The notes under the pieces were generated by a model. The model saw only the letters and a program-made list of their open reading frames with translations. It was not told where the DNA came from and ran no database searches. DNA of 64,000 nucleotides from Bacillota bacterium (GTDB lineage Bacteria; Bacillota; Clostridia; Christensenellales; Aristaeellaceae), in the NCBI GenBank assembly GCA_023425025.1, contig JAFADG010000041.1, forward strand, positions 112,532 to 176,531, written 5' to 3'. The translations under genes were made by a program, and so were the position numbers. Each line of letters opens with the position of its first letter. Positions within the stretch are counted from its first letter, which is position 1. Positions 40,119 to 47,251 of this stretch are shown here, one piece after another.

Positions 40119-41105
40119 TTGAGCGCTCAAACCATCAGCCAGGTATCCAGGAACTTTGGAATTTCCACGCGCATGCTTCGCTATTACGAGCAGGAAGGGC
40201 TGTTGGAAAGCTTCCGGCAGGAGGGATATGCCTACAGGATGTACGATGAAAAGGCGGTTTCGCGCCTTCGGCAAATTTACATTCTGCGGAAACTGCGCCT
40301 GCCGCTCAAGCAGATCAAATCGATCCTGCAAAAGCCCGATACCGTTACGGCCATTGAGATCTTTGAAAAGAATATCGCGGAGCTGAACGGGGAAATCGGG
40401 GCGCTGACAACCATCAAAAACATACTGGAGCGGTTTGTGAAGGAATTGGAGAAGGCGGCGGATGTGCAGCTTGCCAGCCTGTTTTCCCAAAACGACGCCA
40501 TCCTTTCGGCCATTGAGCCGTTGTCAATGATCAGCATTAACTTTAGGGAGGATCAATCGATGGATCAACCTTTGCAAAAAGCGGAAGAACAGCTTTCGAA
40601 ACTCAAGGATGTCCGCATCGTATATCTGCCGCCGGCCACCGTTGCGTCGGCACACCATATCGGCGATGAACCGGAACACTATACAAGTGGAATGATGGCC
40701 GCCTTTGTGCGGGAAGCCGGGCTGCCAAAATGCAAGCCGGATGTACGGTCCTTTGGCTTCAATCATCCCAACCCTGTAGACGAAACGAATTACCACGGGT
40801 ATGAAGTATGGGTGACCATTCCGGAAGATATGGAGGTCCCTGCACCCCTTACAAAGAAGCACTTTCCCGGCGGCTTGTATGCGGCGCACATGATTCCGAT
40901 AGGCAATTTCAATGAGTGGGAGTGGCTTTTTGACTGGGTGGGCCGAAGCGATACGTATGAATTCGCGGGGGACATGCAGGATTCGGAGCATATGCATGGA
41001 CTGCTGGAAGAACACTTGAACTATTATAACCATATTCATTTGGAAAACGTTGAACCGGAAAATTTGCAGCTGGATCTGCTGCTGCCTATCAGGGAAAAGA
41101 AATAA
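40119..41105 (+). CDS. MerR-family regulator with GyrI-like effector domain
   Basis: A 328-residue regulator from a TTG at 40119 behind AAGGAG. Residues about 1-75: MerR winged helix (ISQVSRNFGISTRMLRYYEQEGLLESFRQEGYAYRMYDEKAVSRLRQIYILRKLRLPLKQIKSIL). Then a dimerisation coiled coil (about 85-130) and a C-terminal GyrI/SOUL-like small-molecule binding domain of about 155 residues (RIVYLPPATVASAHHIG ... HGYEVWVTIPEDMEV ... GGLYAAHMIPIG). This layout is that of BmrR-type multidrug sensors. It heads an operon with the PPOX gene 20 bases downstream. Confidence 0.92.
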   Translation: MSAQTISQVSRNFGISTRMLRYYEQEGLLESFRQEGYAYRMYDEKAVSRLRQIYILRKLRLPLKQIKSILQKPDTVTAIEIFEKNIAELNGEIGALTTIKNILERFVKELEKAADVQLASLFSQNDAILSAIEPLSMISINFREDQSMDQPLQKAEEQLSKLKDVRIVYLPPATVASAHHIGDEPEHYTSGMMAAFVREAGLPKCKPDVRSFGFNHPNPVDETNYHGYEVWVTIPEDMEVPAPLTKKHFPGGLYAAHMIPIGNFNEWEWLFDWVGRSDTYEFAGDMQDSEHMHGLLEEHLNYYNHIHLENVEPENLQLDLLLPIREKK

Positions 41106-41125
41106 CGCGTGAAGGATGTGCACGG

Positions 41126-41578
41126 ATGAAGACTGCCGCTGAGATACAAAAGGAAAGGGCAAAGGAGCTGGAGGACAAGGCCGCGGAGCTGCTGAGCAGG
41201 TGCGATGTGCTGACCTTGACCTCCATCAACGAAAACGGATACCCGCGCACCTGCCTTGTATCCAAACTGAAGGCGGAGGGCTTCCGGGATATTTATGTGG
41301 AAACCTCCAAGCGCTCGGAGCTTGCCGGAAAGGCGACCCACTTTGAGCGGTGCACCAAGGCCAGCGTATGCTTTTTTCAGGGCGGCGACAGCGTTACGCT
41401 GGTCGGCGATGTGAAGATCATCAGCGATCCGCAGGAGAAAAAGGCTTTTGAAGCGTTGTGCAACAAAGGCTTTTTCAAAAAAGGGGTCGAAGACCCCAAA
41501 CACCGGCTGCTGATGTTTCATGCCACGGAGGCAACCTTTTGGATCGGCGGCAGGTTCAGGACCTGTACATACAAATAG
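41126..41578 (+). CDS. Pyridoxamine 5'-phosphate oxidase-family protein (general stress protein 26-like)
   Basis: A 150-residue split-barrel protein: KAAELLSRCDVLTLTSINENGYPRTCLVSKLKAEG at the start and VCFFQGGDSVTLVGDVKIISDPQEKKAFW-like core (SVTLVGDVKII), ending in ATEATFWIGGRFRTCTY. It follows the MerR gene by 20 bases (GAAGGATG ahead of the start), so it is a likely target or partner of the regulator. This is the second PPOX protein within 3 kb, but it is not a close copy of the first. Confidence 0.85.
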   Translation: MKTAAEIQKERAKELEDKAAELLSRCDVLTLTSINENGYPRTCLVSKLKAEGFRDIYVETSKRSELAGKATHFERCTKASVCFFQGGDSVTLVGDVKIISDPQEKKAFEALCNKGFFKKGVEDPKHRLLMFHATEATFWIGGRFRTCTYK

Positions 41579-41612
41579 CTTGAAATAAGGGCAAAGGAAA
41601 AGGAAATATCAC

Positions 41613-41656
41613 AAGGCGCTTCCCGCGCAAAACGGTCGGGAGGCGCTTTCCTTTTG
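41613..41656 (+). terminator. Terminator of the MerR-PPOX operon
   Basis: AAGGCGCTTCCCG (41613-41625) pairs over 13 positions, with three G-T pairs, with CGGGAGGCGCTTT (41637-41649), followed by CCTTTTG. A smaller hairpin CTTCCCA/TGGGAAG follows at 41686-41703. The rest of the 366-bp gap to 41944 holds no gene that I can see. Confidence 0.7.
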
Positions 41657-41944
41657 CGCGTATCAGGCATGCCAAAAACAAAAAACTTCCCATGTTTGGG
41701 AAGAAAATCAACTATTTCACTGAGGGAGAGAACTAAATAAAACACCCTGATGCGGTGCATCAATGTTATTTATACTATAAACGGAAAACGTCAAACTGTC
41801 AAGCATTTTTGAAAAATAATGAGAAATTGCGAGGGAAACAAGGATCGCTGTGCTGAAAGGTCATTACAAATTCATATCCGCACTTTGCATTTTGGGTGCG
41901 GTCCGCCTATACTAAACCTCCGCTTGTGAAAGGGAGGGAAGAAA

Positions 41945-42754
41945 ATGGAACAGATCGTGCTGGAAAACATATGCAAGCACTTCAAGGTCTACGAACGGCC
42001 GGAGGGGAAATGGGGGCTGCTGAAAGGGGCGTTTTCGCGCAACGTCAAACGGGTGCAGGCGCTTGAAAACATCAGCATGACCATCAAAAAGGGGGAGGTG
42101 GTCGGGTATATCGGGCCCAACGGCGCCGGCAAATCCACCACCGTCAAGGTGATGAGCGGCATTCTGGTGCCTGACAGCGGCGAATGCCGCATTTGCGGCC
42201 GTATTCCCTGGAAGGAGCGCGTGGCCCATGTGTCCAGGATCGGTGTGGTGTTTGGGCAGCGAAGCCAATTGTGGTGGGATGTGCCCGTCCGCGACTCCCT
42301 TGAGCTGCTAAAGAACATTTATGATATTCCAAGCGGACAGTATCAGCAGCGCCTGGCGGAACTGACCCAGGCGCTGGATATCGAGAACCTTTTAAAGACG
42401 CCGGTGCGGCAATTATCCCTGGGGCAGCGCATGCGCTGCGAGCTGGCGGCCTCGCTGCTGCATAGCCCAGAAATCCTCTTTCTGGATGAGCCCACCATCG
42501 GCCTGGATGCCGTATCGAAGCTGGCATTGCGGGCTTTTCTCAAGGCGGAAAATGAAAAGCGGGACACTACCATGGTCATCACCACCCATGATATGGACGA
42601 CATCGAGGCCCTTTGTACAAGGGTGCTGGTCATTGGCCACGGAAGCATTTTGTTTGACGGAAAGCTGGAAGCGCTTCGGGCCCGGTACGCCGCGGGGGAG
42701 CAGGAGGACATGAACGAAACGATTGCAGCCATGTACAAGGAAATGGCGCTGTAG
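41945..42754 (+). CDS. ABC-2 type transporter ATP-binding protein
   Basis: A 269-residue ATPase: Walker A (GYIGPNGAGKSTTVKVMSG), Q-loop (GVVFGQRSQLWWDVPVRDSLELL), signature (LSLGQRMRCELAASLLH), Walker B (ILFLDEPTIGLD) and H-loop (ITTHDMDDIEALC). The extra RPEGKWGLLKGAFSRN segment and FGQRSQLWWD mark the subfamily that pairs with DUF990 permeases. AAAGGGAGGG precedes the ATG. First gene of a three-gene exporter operon. Confidence 0.93.
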   Translation: MEQIVLENICKHFKVYERPEGKWGLLKGAFSRNVKRVQALENISMTIKKGEVVGYIGPNGAGKSTTVKVMSGILVPDSGECRICGRIPWKERVAHVSRIGVVFGQRSQLWWDVPVRDSLELLKNIYDIPSGQYQQRLAELTQALDIENLLKTPVRQLSLGQRMRCELAASLLHSPEILFLDEPTIGLDAVSKLALRAFLKAENEKRDTTMVITTHDMDDIEALCTRVLVIGHGSILFDGKLEALRARYAAGEQEDMNETIAAMYKEMAL

Positions 42755-42761
42755 GTGAAGC

Positions 42762-43592
42762 ATGCGAAAAATCAAGCAACTCAAAGCCTGCCTTTCCATC
42801 TTCCGCATACAGTTTGCCCAGAGCCTGCAATACCGGTTGGCTGGGCTGGCGGGCGCCAGTATCGGCATCTTCTGGGCGCTGATTGAGATCGTGGTGTTTA
42901 TGGTCTTTTACGAGCACGCGCAAAACAGCGCCTATAGCATGAACGGGCTGACCTTAAGCCAGGTCATTTCCTATGTGTGGGTAGGGCAGATGATGGTGCC
43001 GTTGCAGCCCATGAGCATTGACGGGGAGCTTCTGTCGCAAATCACCAGCGGCAATGTGGGCATTGCCCTGTGCCGGCCGCTTGCGCTGTACGATCATTGG
43101 TTTGCCCACACGGCCGCCGGGCGGCTGGGTGTTTTTTGGGTGCGGGCGGCGTTGATTCTTTTGGCTGGGATTTTGCTGCCCGCCTCCATAGGACTGGCCC
43201 CTCCCGCTTCGGTTGAAGGATTCATCCTGTTCGTGCTGTCTGCCGCTGGGGCGTTTCTCCTGTGCACGGCCTACGGCATGCTGGTGACCGCCGTCCGGCT
43301 GAACATCACCTGGGGGGAAGGCCCTACCTACATGATGCTTTTGCTCAGCGGCGTACTGTCGGGCGGATACCTGCCCCTGCAATTATGGCCTGATGCGCTG
43401 CAAAAGATACTGCTGTACCAGCCCTTTGCGGGGTACCTGGATATACCGGTCAGGCTGTATATCGGCTCCATGGATACGCGGCAGGGGATCACTTCAATTT
43501 TGCTGCAGATCGGTTGGATCATTGTTTTTGTCATTATTGGCAGGGCGCTGATGGAGCGCAAGCTCAAAACGCTGATCATACAGGGGGGATGA
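42762..43592 (+). CDS. ABC-2 type permease (DUF990-like), first subunit
   Basis: A 276-residue membrane protein with six predicted TM segments. Family features: an N-terminal amphipathic start (RKIKQLKACLSIFRIQFAQSLQYRLAGLAG), LTLSQVISYVWVGQMM, a GNVGIALCRPLALYDHWFA loop, then FAGYLDIPVRLYIGSM late in the sequence. It lies seven bases after the ATPase gene. Together with the next gene it should form the export channel; the substrate is unknown. Confidence 0.88.
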   Translation: MRKIKQLKACLSIFRIQFAQSLQYRLAGLAGASIGIFWALIEIVVFMVFYEHAQNSAYSMNGLTLSQVISYVWVGQMMVPLQPMSIDGELLSQITSGNVGIALCRPLALYDHWFAHTAAGRLGVFWVRAALILLAGILLPASIGLAPPASVEGFILFVLSAAGAFLLCTAYGMLVTAVRLNITWGEGPTYMMLLLSGVLSGGYLPLQLWPDALQKILLYQPFAGYLDIPVRLYIGSMDTRQGITSILLQIGWIIVFVIIGRALMERKLKTLIIQGG

Positions 43593-43595
43593 ACG

Positions 43596-44387
43596 TTGCG
43601 CAAGGAATGGAAGGTATATGTAAGCATGCTGCGCATGCATTTGCTGGCCGGGCTGGAGTACAAGGGCTGGTGGCTGATGGTATTGCAGGTGCTGTTTGTG
43701 GTCGTCAGCGATCCCATCGCCACCTTTTTCCTCTTTTCACGCTTTGGCGCCATCGGCCCCTGGACGCTGGAGAGGATCATGCTGATGTACGCCATCGCCA
43801 TCACCTCCTTTGGGCTGGCCGAAAGCATGTGCCGGGGCTTTGATTACTTTCCCTGGCGCATGATCCGCACCGGTGATTTTGACCGGCTGCTCCTTCGGCC
43901 CCGCACGCTTTTTGTGCAGGTGGCGGCGTCGTTTTTTCACATACACCGGCTGTCCCGCGTTGCGGCGGGGATTGCGGTGATCGTTTGGTGTCTTGGCCGC
44001 ATGGGCGTTGTGCTCAATGCCGCAAAGATGCTGATGCTGCTGCTGGCGCTGCTGGGCGGCACGCTGATGTACTGCGGTGTGTTTGTCATGAGCTCCGGCA
44101 TTGCCTTTTTTACCATCAAGGCCCTGGACTGGATCTATATTTTCACCAATGCCAGCTATCAGATCACAAGGTGCCCTGTGGAATATTTGCCCCGGCCGCT
44201 GTACCGCATGTTCACCTTTTTCATGCCGCTGCTGCTGATCAGCTATTATCCCGCTTCCGCCGCCTGCGGCTGGGGCGAAAGCTTGTGGAAGGGGTATCTG
44301 GCCCTGCCGGCCGGCGCCGCCTTTTTGGGCGCGTCGCTGCTGGTGTGGCGGATAGGCGTAAAGCATTACAAGAGCACCGGAAGCTGA
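43596..44387 (+). CDS. ABC-2 type permease (DUF990-like), second subunit
   Basis: A 263-residue membrane protein from a TTG start at 43596, three bases after the previous stop, behind GGGGGGATGAACG. Six TM segments; the characteristic cytoplasmic loop MIRTGDFDRLLLRPRTLFVQV, and QITRCPVEYLPRPLYRMFTFFMPLLLISYYPA near the C-terminus match the DUF990 family (ABC2_membrane_6). Heterodimer partner of the preceding permease. Confidence 0.88.
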   Translation: MRKEWKVYVSMLRMHLLAGLEYKGWWLMVLQVLFVVVSDPIATFFLFSRFGAIGPWTLERIMLMYAIAITSFGLAESMCRGFDYFPWRMIRTGDFDRLLLRPRTLFVQVAASFFHIHRLSRVAAGIAVIVWCLGRMGVVLNAAKMLMLLLALLGGTLMYCGVFVMSSGIAFFTIKALDWIYIFTNASYQITRCPVEYLPRPLYRMFTFFMPLLLISYYPASAACGWGESLWKGYLALPAGAAFLGASLLVWRIGVKHYKSTGS

Positions 44388-44438
44388 AAGAAAGCCTCAT
44401 GGCGGCATGCAAATCGTGAAAGGCGGTGGAATACCAAT

Positions 44439-45287
44439 ATGGATTTGCCAAACATCCGGTACGAATGCCTGCAGGAAAAGGACTATCCGGCTGCGCGGGA
44501 AATGCTCAAAGCGGATGCCATTTCCGGAGAGCAGTTTTTGCGGGTACTTGAGAAATGGCCCAAGTCACTGACGGCGGCTTATATGGGGGATACTATGGCC
44601 GCGTTGGCGCAGATCGAACGGACTTTGCCGCAAGCTTATACGGTGGTATTCGTCTCTCAAAGCTTACGCAGGCAGGGGATTGGGTCTTTGGCCGCGGCGT
44701 ACGCCGAAAACGAGCTGCGGGCATGCGGGGCGAAAAAGGTCAGGACTTCCTTCCCCCAAAGCAATGACGCGGCAAGGGCATTTGCCGGGAAGATTCAGTA
44801 TAACCCATACTTTTCTTCCGCCTGCATGCAGCGTACAGGCAGTCCGTTTTCGCTGGAAGCCCTTCCTGTCAGGCAGTATGAAGATGCGGACTACGTGGCC
44901 TGCCAGGCCCTGTATGCCAACGCGTTTCATGAAATGCGCCTAAGGGTCGGCTGCTTTCCCGATTCGGCGGTCGCCAAGCCCAGCGAAAAGGAACGAGGGG
45001 AATGGCAGGCGGATGCCGCGAACCGCTTCGTATACGAGGAGATGGGCGAAATCGCTGCCTTTGGCCATATCGATGGCAATGAGCTCAGCAGCGTCGCCGT
45101 GGATACAAGGTTTCAGGGGCGCGGCATCGGCAGAAGGTTTGTGATGTATTTGTGCAATGCAATGTATCTGCGCGGCCATGATACCGTAAGCCTTTGGTGC
45201 GTCGTGGGCAATTACGCAAGAAAGCTTTACGAAAGCCTGGGCTTTGAGGAAAAATACATATCGGATTTTATGCGCAAAACGTTGTAA
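44439..45287 (+). CDS. Tandem GNAT acetyltransferase
   Basis: A 282-residue protein with two GNAT folds. The first (about 1-135) keeps the acetyl-CoA loop RRQGIGSLAAAYA; the second (about 145-282) keeps FQGRGIGRRFVMYLCNAMYLRG and ends with NYARKLYESLGFEEKYIS. Double-GNAT proteins usually keep one active half; here both pyrophosphate loops look intact. It follows the ABC-2 operon by about 50 bases in the same direction and may be cotranscribed. Substrate unknown. Confidence 0.88.
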   Translation: MDLPNIRYECLQEKDYPAAREMLKADAISGEQFLRVLEKWPKSLTAAYMGDTMAALAQIERTLPQAYTVVFVSQSLRRQGIGSLAAAYAENELRACGAKKVRTSFPQSNDAARAFAGKIQYNPYFSSACMQRTGSPFSLEALPVRQYEDADYVACQALYANAFHEMRLRVGCFPDSAVAKPSEKERGEWQADAANRFVYEEMGEIAAFGHIDGNELSSVAVDTRFQGRGIGRRFVMYLCNAMYLRGHDTVSLWCVVGNYARKLYESLGFEEKYISDFMRKTL

Positions 45288-45309
45288 GGACTGTTCCTGG
45301 GCATGGGAA

Positions 45310-45347
45310 AGCGCCGACGGATGTTCCATCCGCCGGCGCTTGTCTTT
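45310..45347. terminator. Bidirectional terminator between GNAT and marR genes
   Basis: AGCGCCGACGGATG (45310-45323) pairs with CATCCGCCGGCGCT (45327-45340), one mismatch, loop TTC, then TGTCTTTT. The MarR gene converges from the right. Confidence 0.8.
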
Positions 45348-45358
45348 TGGACGTGCCG

Positions 45359-45787
45359 CTATCTGCTTCTGCCCAGCAGCTTGTACAAAAGCGTATACAA
45401 CGTTTGCGCTTCTTCCCTGGAAAGCGGCATGCATTGCATGATCTTCGCCGGAACGACGGCCGCCTTCTCTTTCAGGGCCTCACCCGCCTGGGTAATGGTA
45501 ATATGTACGGCGCGCTCGTCCGCGGCGCTTCGCTCCCGCCGCACAAGGCTCTTGCTTTCGAGCCGCTTGAGCAACGGCGTCAGCGTCCCGGAGTCAAGGT
45601 ACAAAAGCTCTCCAAGCTCCTTGACGCCGATGCTTTTCGCCTCCCACAGCACCATCATCGTGATGTACTGCGTATAGGTCAGGCCGATTTCATCCAGAAA
45701 CGGCTTATAGCTGCTTACGACTTCTTTGGCGGCTGCGTACAGCGGAAAGCAGAGCTGATTTTTCAAATTCAAAACATCATAATCCAT
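45359..45787 (-). CDS. OhrR-like MarR-family regulator
   Basis: A 142-residue winged-helix regulator: LKNQLCFPLYAAAKEVVSSYKPFLDEIGLTYTQYITMMVLWE is the OhrR-type N-terminus, with the peroxide-sensing Cys at residue 13 and the conserved Tyr pair; VKELGELLYLDSGTLTPLLKRLESKSLVRRERSAADERAVHITIT is the DNA-binding wing. There is no second distal Cys near the C-terminus except one at about 118 (IMQCMPL). It follows the glutathione peroxidase gene in one operon with a palindromic operator, so peroxide-relieved autorepression is likely. Confidence 0.9.
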   Translation of the reverse strand: MDYDVLNLKNQLCFPLYAAAKEVVSSYKPFLDEIGLTYTQYITMMVLWEAKSIGVKELGELLYLDSGTLTPLLKRLESKSLVRRERSAADERAVHITITQAGEALKEKAAVVPAKIMQCMPLSREEAQTLYTLLYKLLGRSR

Positions 45788-45821
45788 CGTTCACCTGCAC
45801 GTTTTTGCCGGATACGTCCTA

Positions 45822-46301
45822 TTATTCTCCCAGCAATTTTGCGATATCCTTCTCAATGGCCGCCGGCGTTGTCGTCGGCGCGAAACGGGCCACGACCTCG
45901 CCGCGCTGATTGACGAGAAACTTGGTAAAGTTCCATTTGATTTTGGCGCCGGCCAGCCCGCCTTTTTTCGATTTGAGCCAGGTGAAAAGCGGGCTTTCGT
46001 TTTCGCCGTTGACGTCAATCTTGTCAAACTGGCGAAACGTAATGCCGAAGCGGCCGGTGCAGAAGCTGCCGATTTCCTCGTTTGTGCCGGGCGCTTGGTT
46101 CCCGAATTGGTTGCAGGGAAAATCGAGGATCTCAAAACCCTTGTCCCTGTGCTTTTCATACAGCTCCTGCAAACCGCTGTATTGCGGGGTAAAGCCGCAG
46201 CCCGTGGCCGTGTTGACGATCAGCAGCACCTTGCCTGTATAGTCGGACAGGCGCACATTTTCCCCTTTGGCATCCTTGACCGTGAGTTCGTTGAGCTTCA
46301 T
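45822..46301 (-). CDS. Glutathione peroxidase-family thiol peroxidase
   Basis: A 159-residue GPx with catalytic Cys35 (not selenocysteine) in VNTATGCGFTPQYSGL, the tetrad residues Gln in PCNQFGNQAPG, Trp-Asn in KWNFTKFLV. As in other bacterial Cys-GPx proteins, it probably uses thioredoxin rather than glutathione; the resolving-Cys candidate is in GSFCTGRF. First gene of the operon with the OhrR-like regulator (34-bp gap). GGAGAGAG precedes the ATG. Confidence 0.93.
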   Translation of the reverse strand: MKLNELTVKDAKGENVRLSDYTGKVLLIVNTATGCGFTPQYSGLQELYEKHRDKGFEILDFPCNQFGNQAPGTNEEIGSFCTGRFGITFRQFDKIDVNGENESPLFTWLKSKKGGLAGAKIKWNFTKFLVNQRGEVVARFAPTTTPAAIEKDIAKLLGE

Positions 46302-46335
46302 CTTCTCTCTCCTTTACAATCATTGTTGTCAATTC

Positions 46336-46381
46336 AATTGCGCGCAATTAAATTTATACTCTTGTTTAACGCATATGTCAA
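46336..46381 (-). promoter_or_regulatory. gpx-ohrR promoter and OhrR-type operator
   Basis: On the minus strand TTGACA (46376-46381), 17-bp spacer, TATAAA (46353-46358), then the perfect 14-bp palindrome AATTGCGCGCAATT (46336-46349), which covers the expected transcription start. AATTGC-type palindromes are known OhrR/MarR sites. A repressor there would control both genes. Confidence 0.8.
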
Positions 46382-46459
46382 GCGTTATTTTCAGGATTTG
46401 CGCAAAAGGAAAGAGAAAATGCAAGCAGCCTCCAAATTGCTGGAGACTGCTTACGTGCT

Positions 46460-47194
46460 TTAATCTTTCAAGAGAACCTTCAGGTTTTTTGCTTCGAATA
46501 TCTCCCGCGCCATTTTCAGGGACTGCTTGTCCGGCGGTTCGGTGTCGGCTAGCGCATAGGGCAGCCGCAGCTCTTTCCACTTGTATTCGCCCATTTTGTG
46601 AAAGGGCAAAAGCTCTACCTGCTCAATACAGGAAAAGTAAGCCAGGTAATCCGCCATGGCTTCCAGCAGCTTCCTGTCCAAAGTGTATCCCGGCACCAGC
46701 ACATGGCGCAGCCAGACAGGCTTCTGCTTTGTTTCGCAATAGGCCAGCGTAGCCAGGGTATCCTCATTGCCGCGGCCGGTCAGCGCCTTGCACAAATCGT
46801 TATCCAGAGCTTTGATGTCCAGCAGGATCAGCTTGGCGGCATCCAGTACCGGCCGGGAGACGGACAGGGGAACGGCGCCGGCGGTATCCAGCGCGGTGTG
46901 GATTTGGTGCTCCTCGCATTTTTTCAGGATGTCCGCCGCGAACTCCGGCTGCAAAAGCGGCTCGCCGCCGGACAGCGTAACGCCGCCGGAACGGATAAAA
47001 TGCATGTAGGTGAGGATGTCGGTGATGACTTCATCCGAATCCATCACCTTGCCGCCGCCCATCTGCCAGGTATCCGGGTTGTGGCAGTACTTGCAGCGAA
47101 GCCCGCAGCCCTGCAGGAACAGGACATAGCGGATACCCGGGCCATCCAGGGTTCCAAAGCTTTCCACGGAGTGGATATGGCCTGTTACACCCAT
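46460..47194 (-). CDS. pflA: Pyruvate formate-lyase activating enzyme
   Basis: A 244-residue radical SAM enzyme with the cluster motif CGLRCKYC, SAM-binding GGVTLSGGEPLLQPEFA, and the family start GHIHSVESFGTLDGPGIRYVLFLQGC. It installs the glycyl radical on PflB. It lies 57 bases after pflB, transcribed with it under the Fnr-type site. Confidence 0.96.
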   Translation of the reverse strand: MGVTGHIHSVESFGTLDGPGIRYVLFLQGCGLRCKYCHNPDTWQMGGGKVMDSDEVITDILTYMHFIRSGGVTLSGGEPLLQPEFAADILKKCEEHQIHTALDTAGAVPLSVSRPVLDAAKLILLDIKALDNDLCKALTGRGNEDTLATLAYCETKQKPVWLRHVLVPGYTLDRKLLEAMADYLAYFSCIEQVELLPFHKMGEYKWKELRLPYALADTEPPDKQSLKMAREIFEAKNLKVLLKD

Positions 47195-47251
47195 GCCGTC
47201 ACACTCCTTATTAAACGCGATTGATGTTCAGATATCCTGGACATGAACCGG

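Noticed and set aside
38557..41578. The two PPOX genes as a recent duplication
   Set aside because: Their protein sequences are not alike beyond the general split-barrel pattern; only the isomerase 3' end is truly duplicated.
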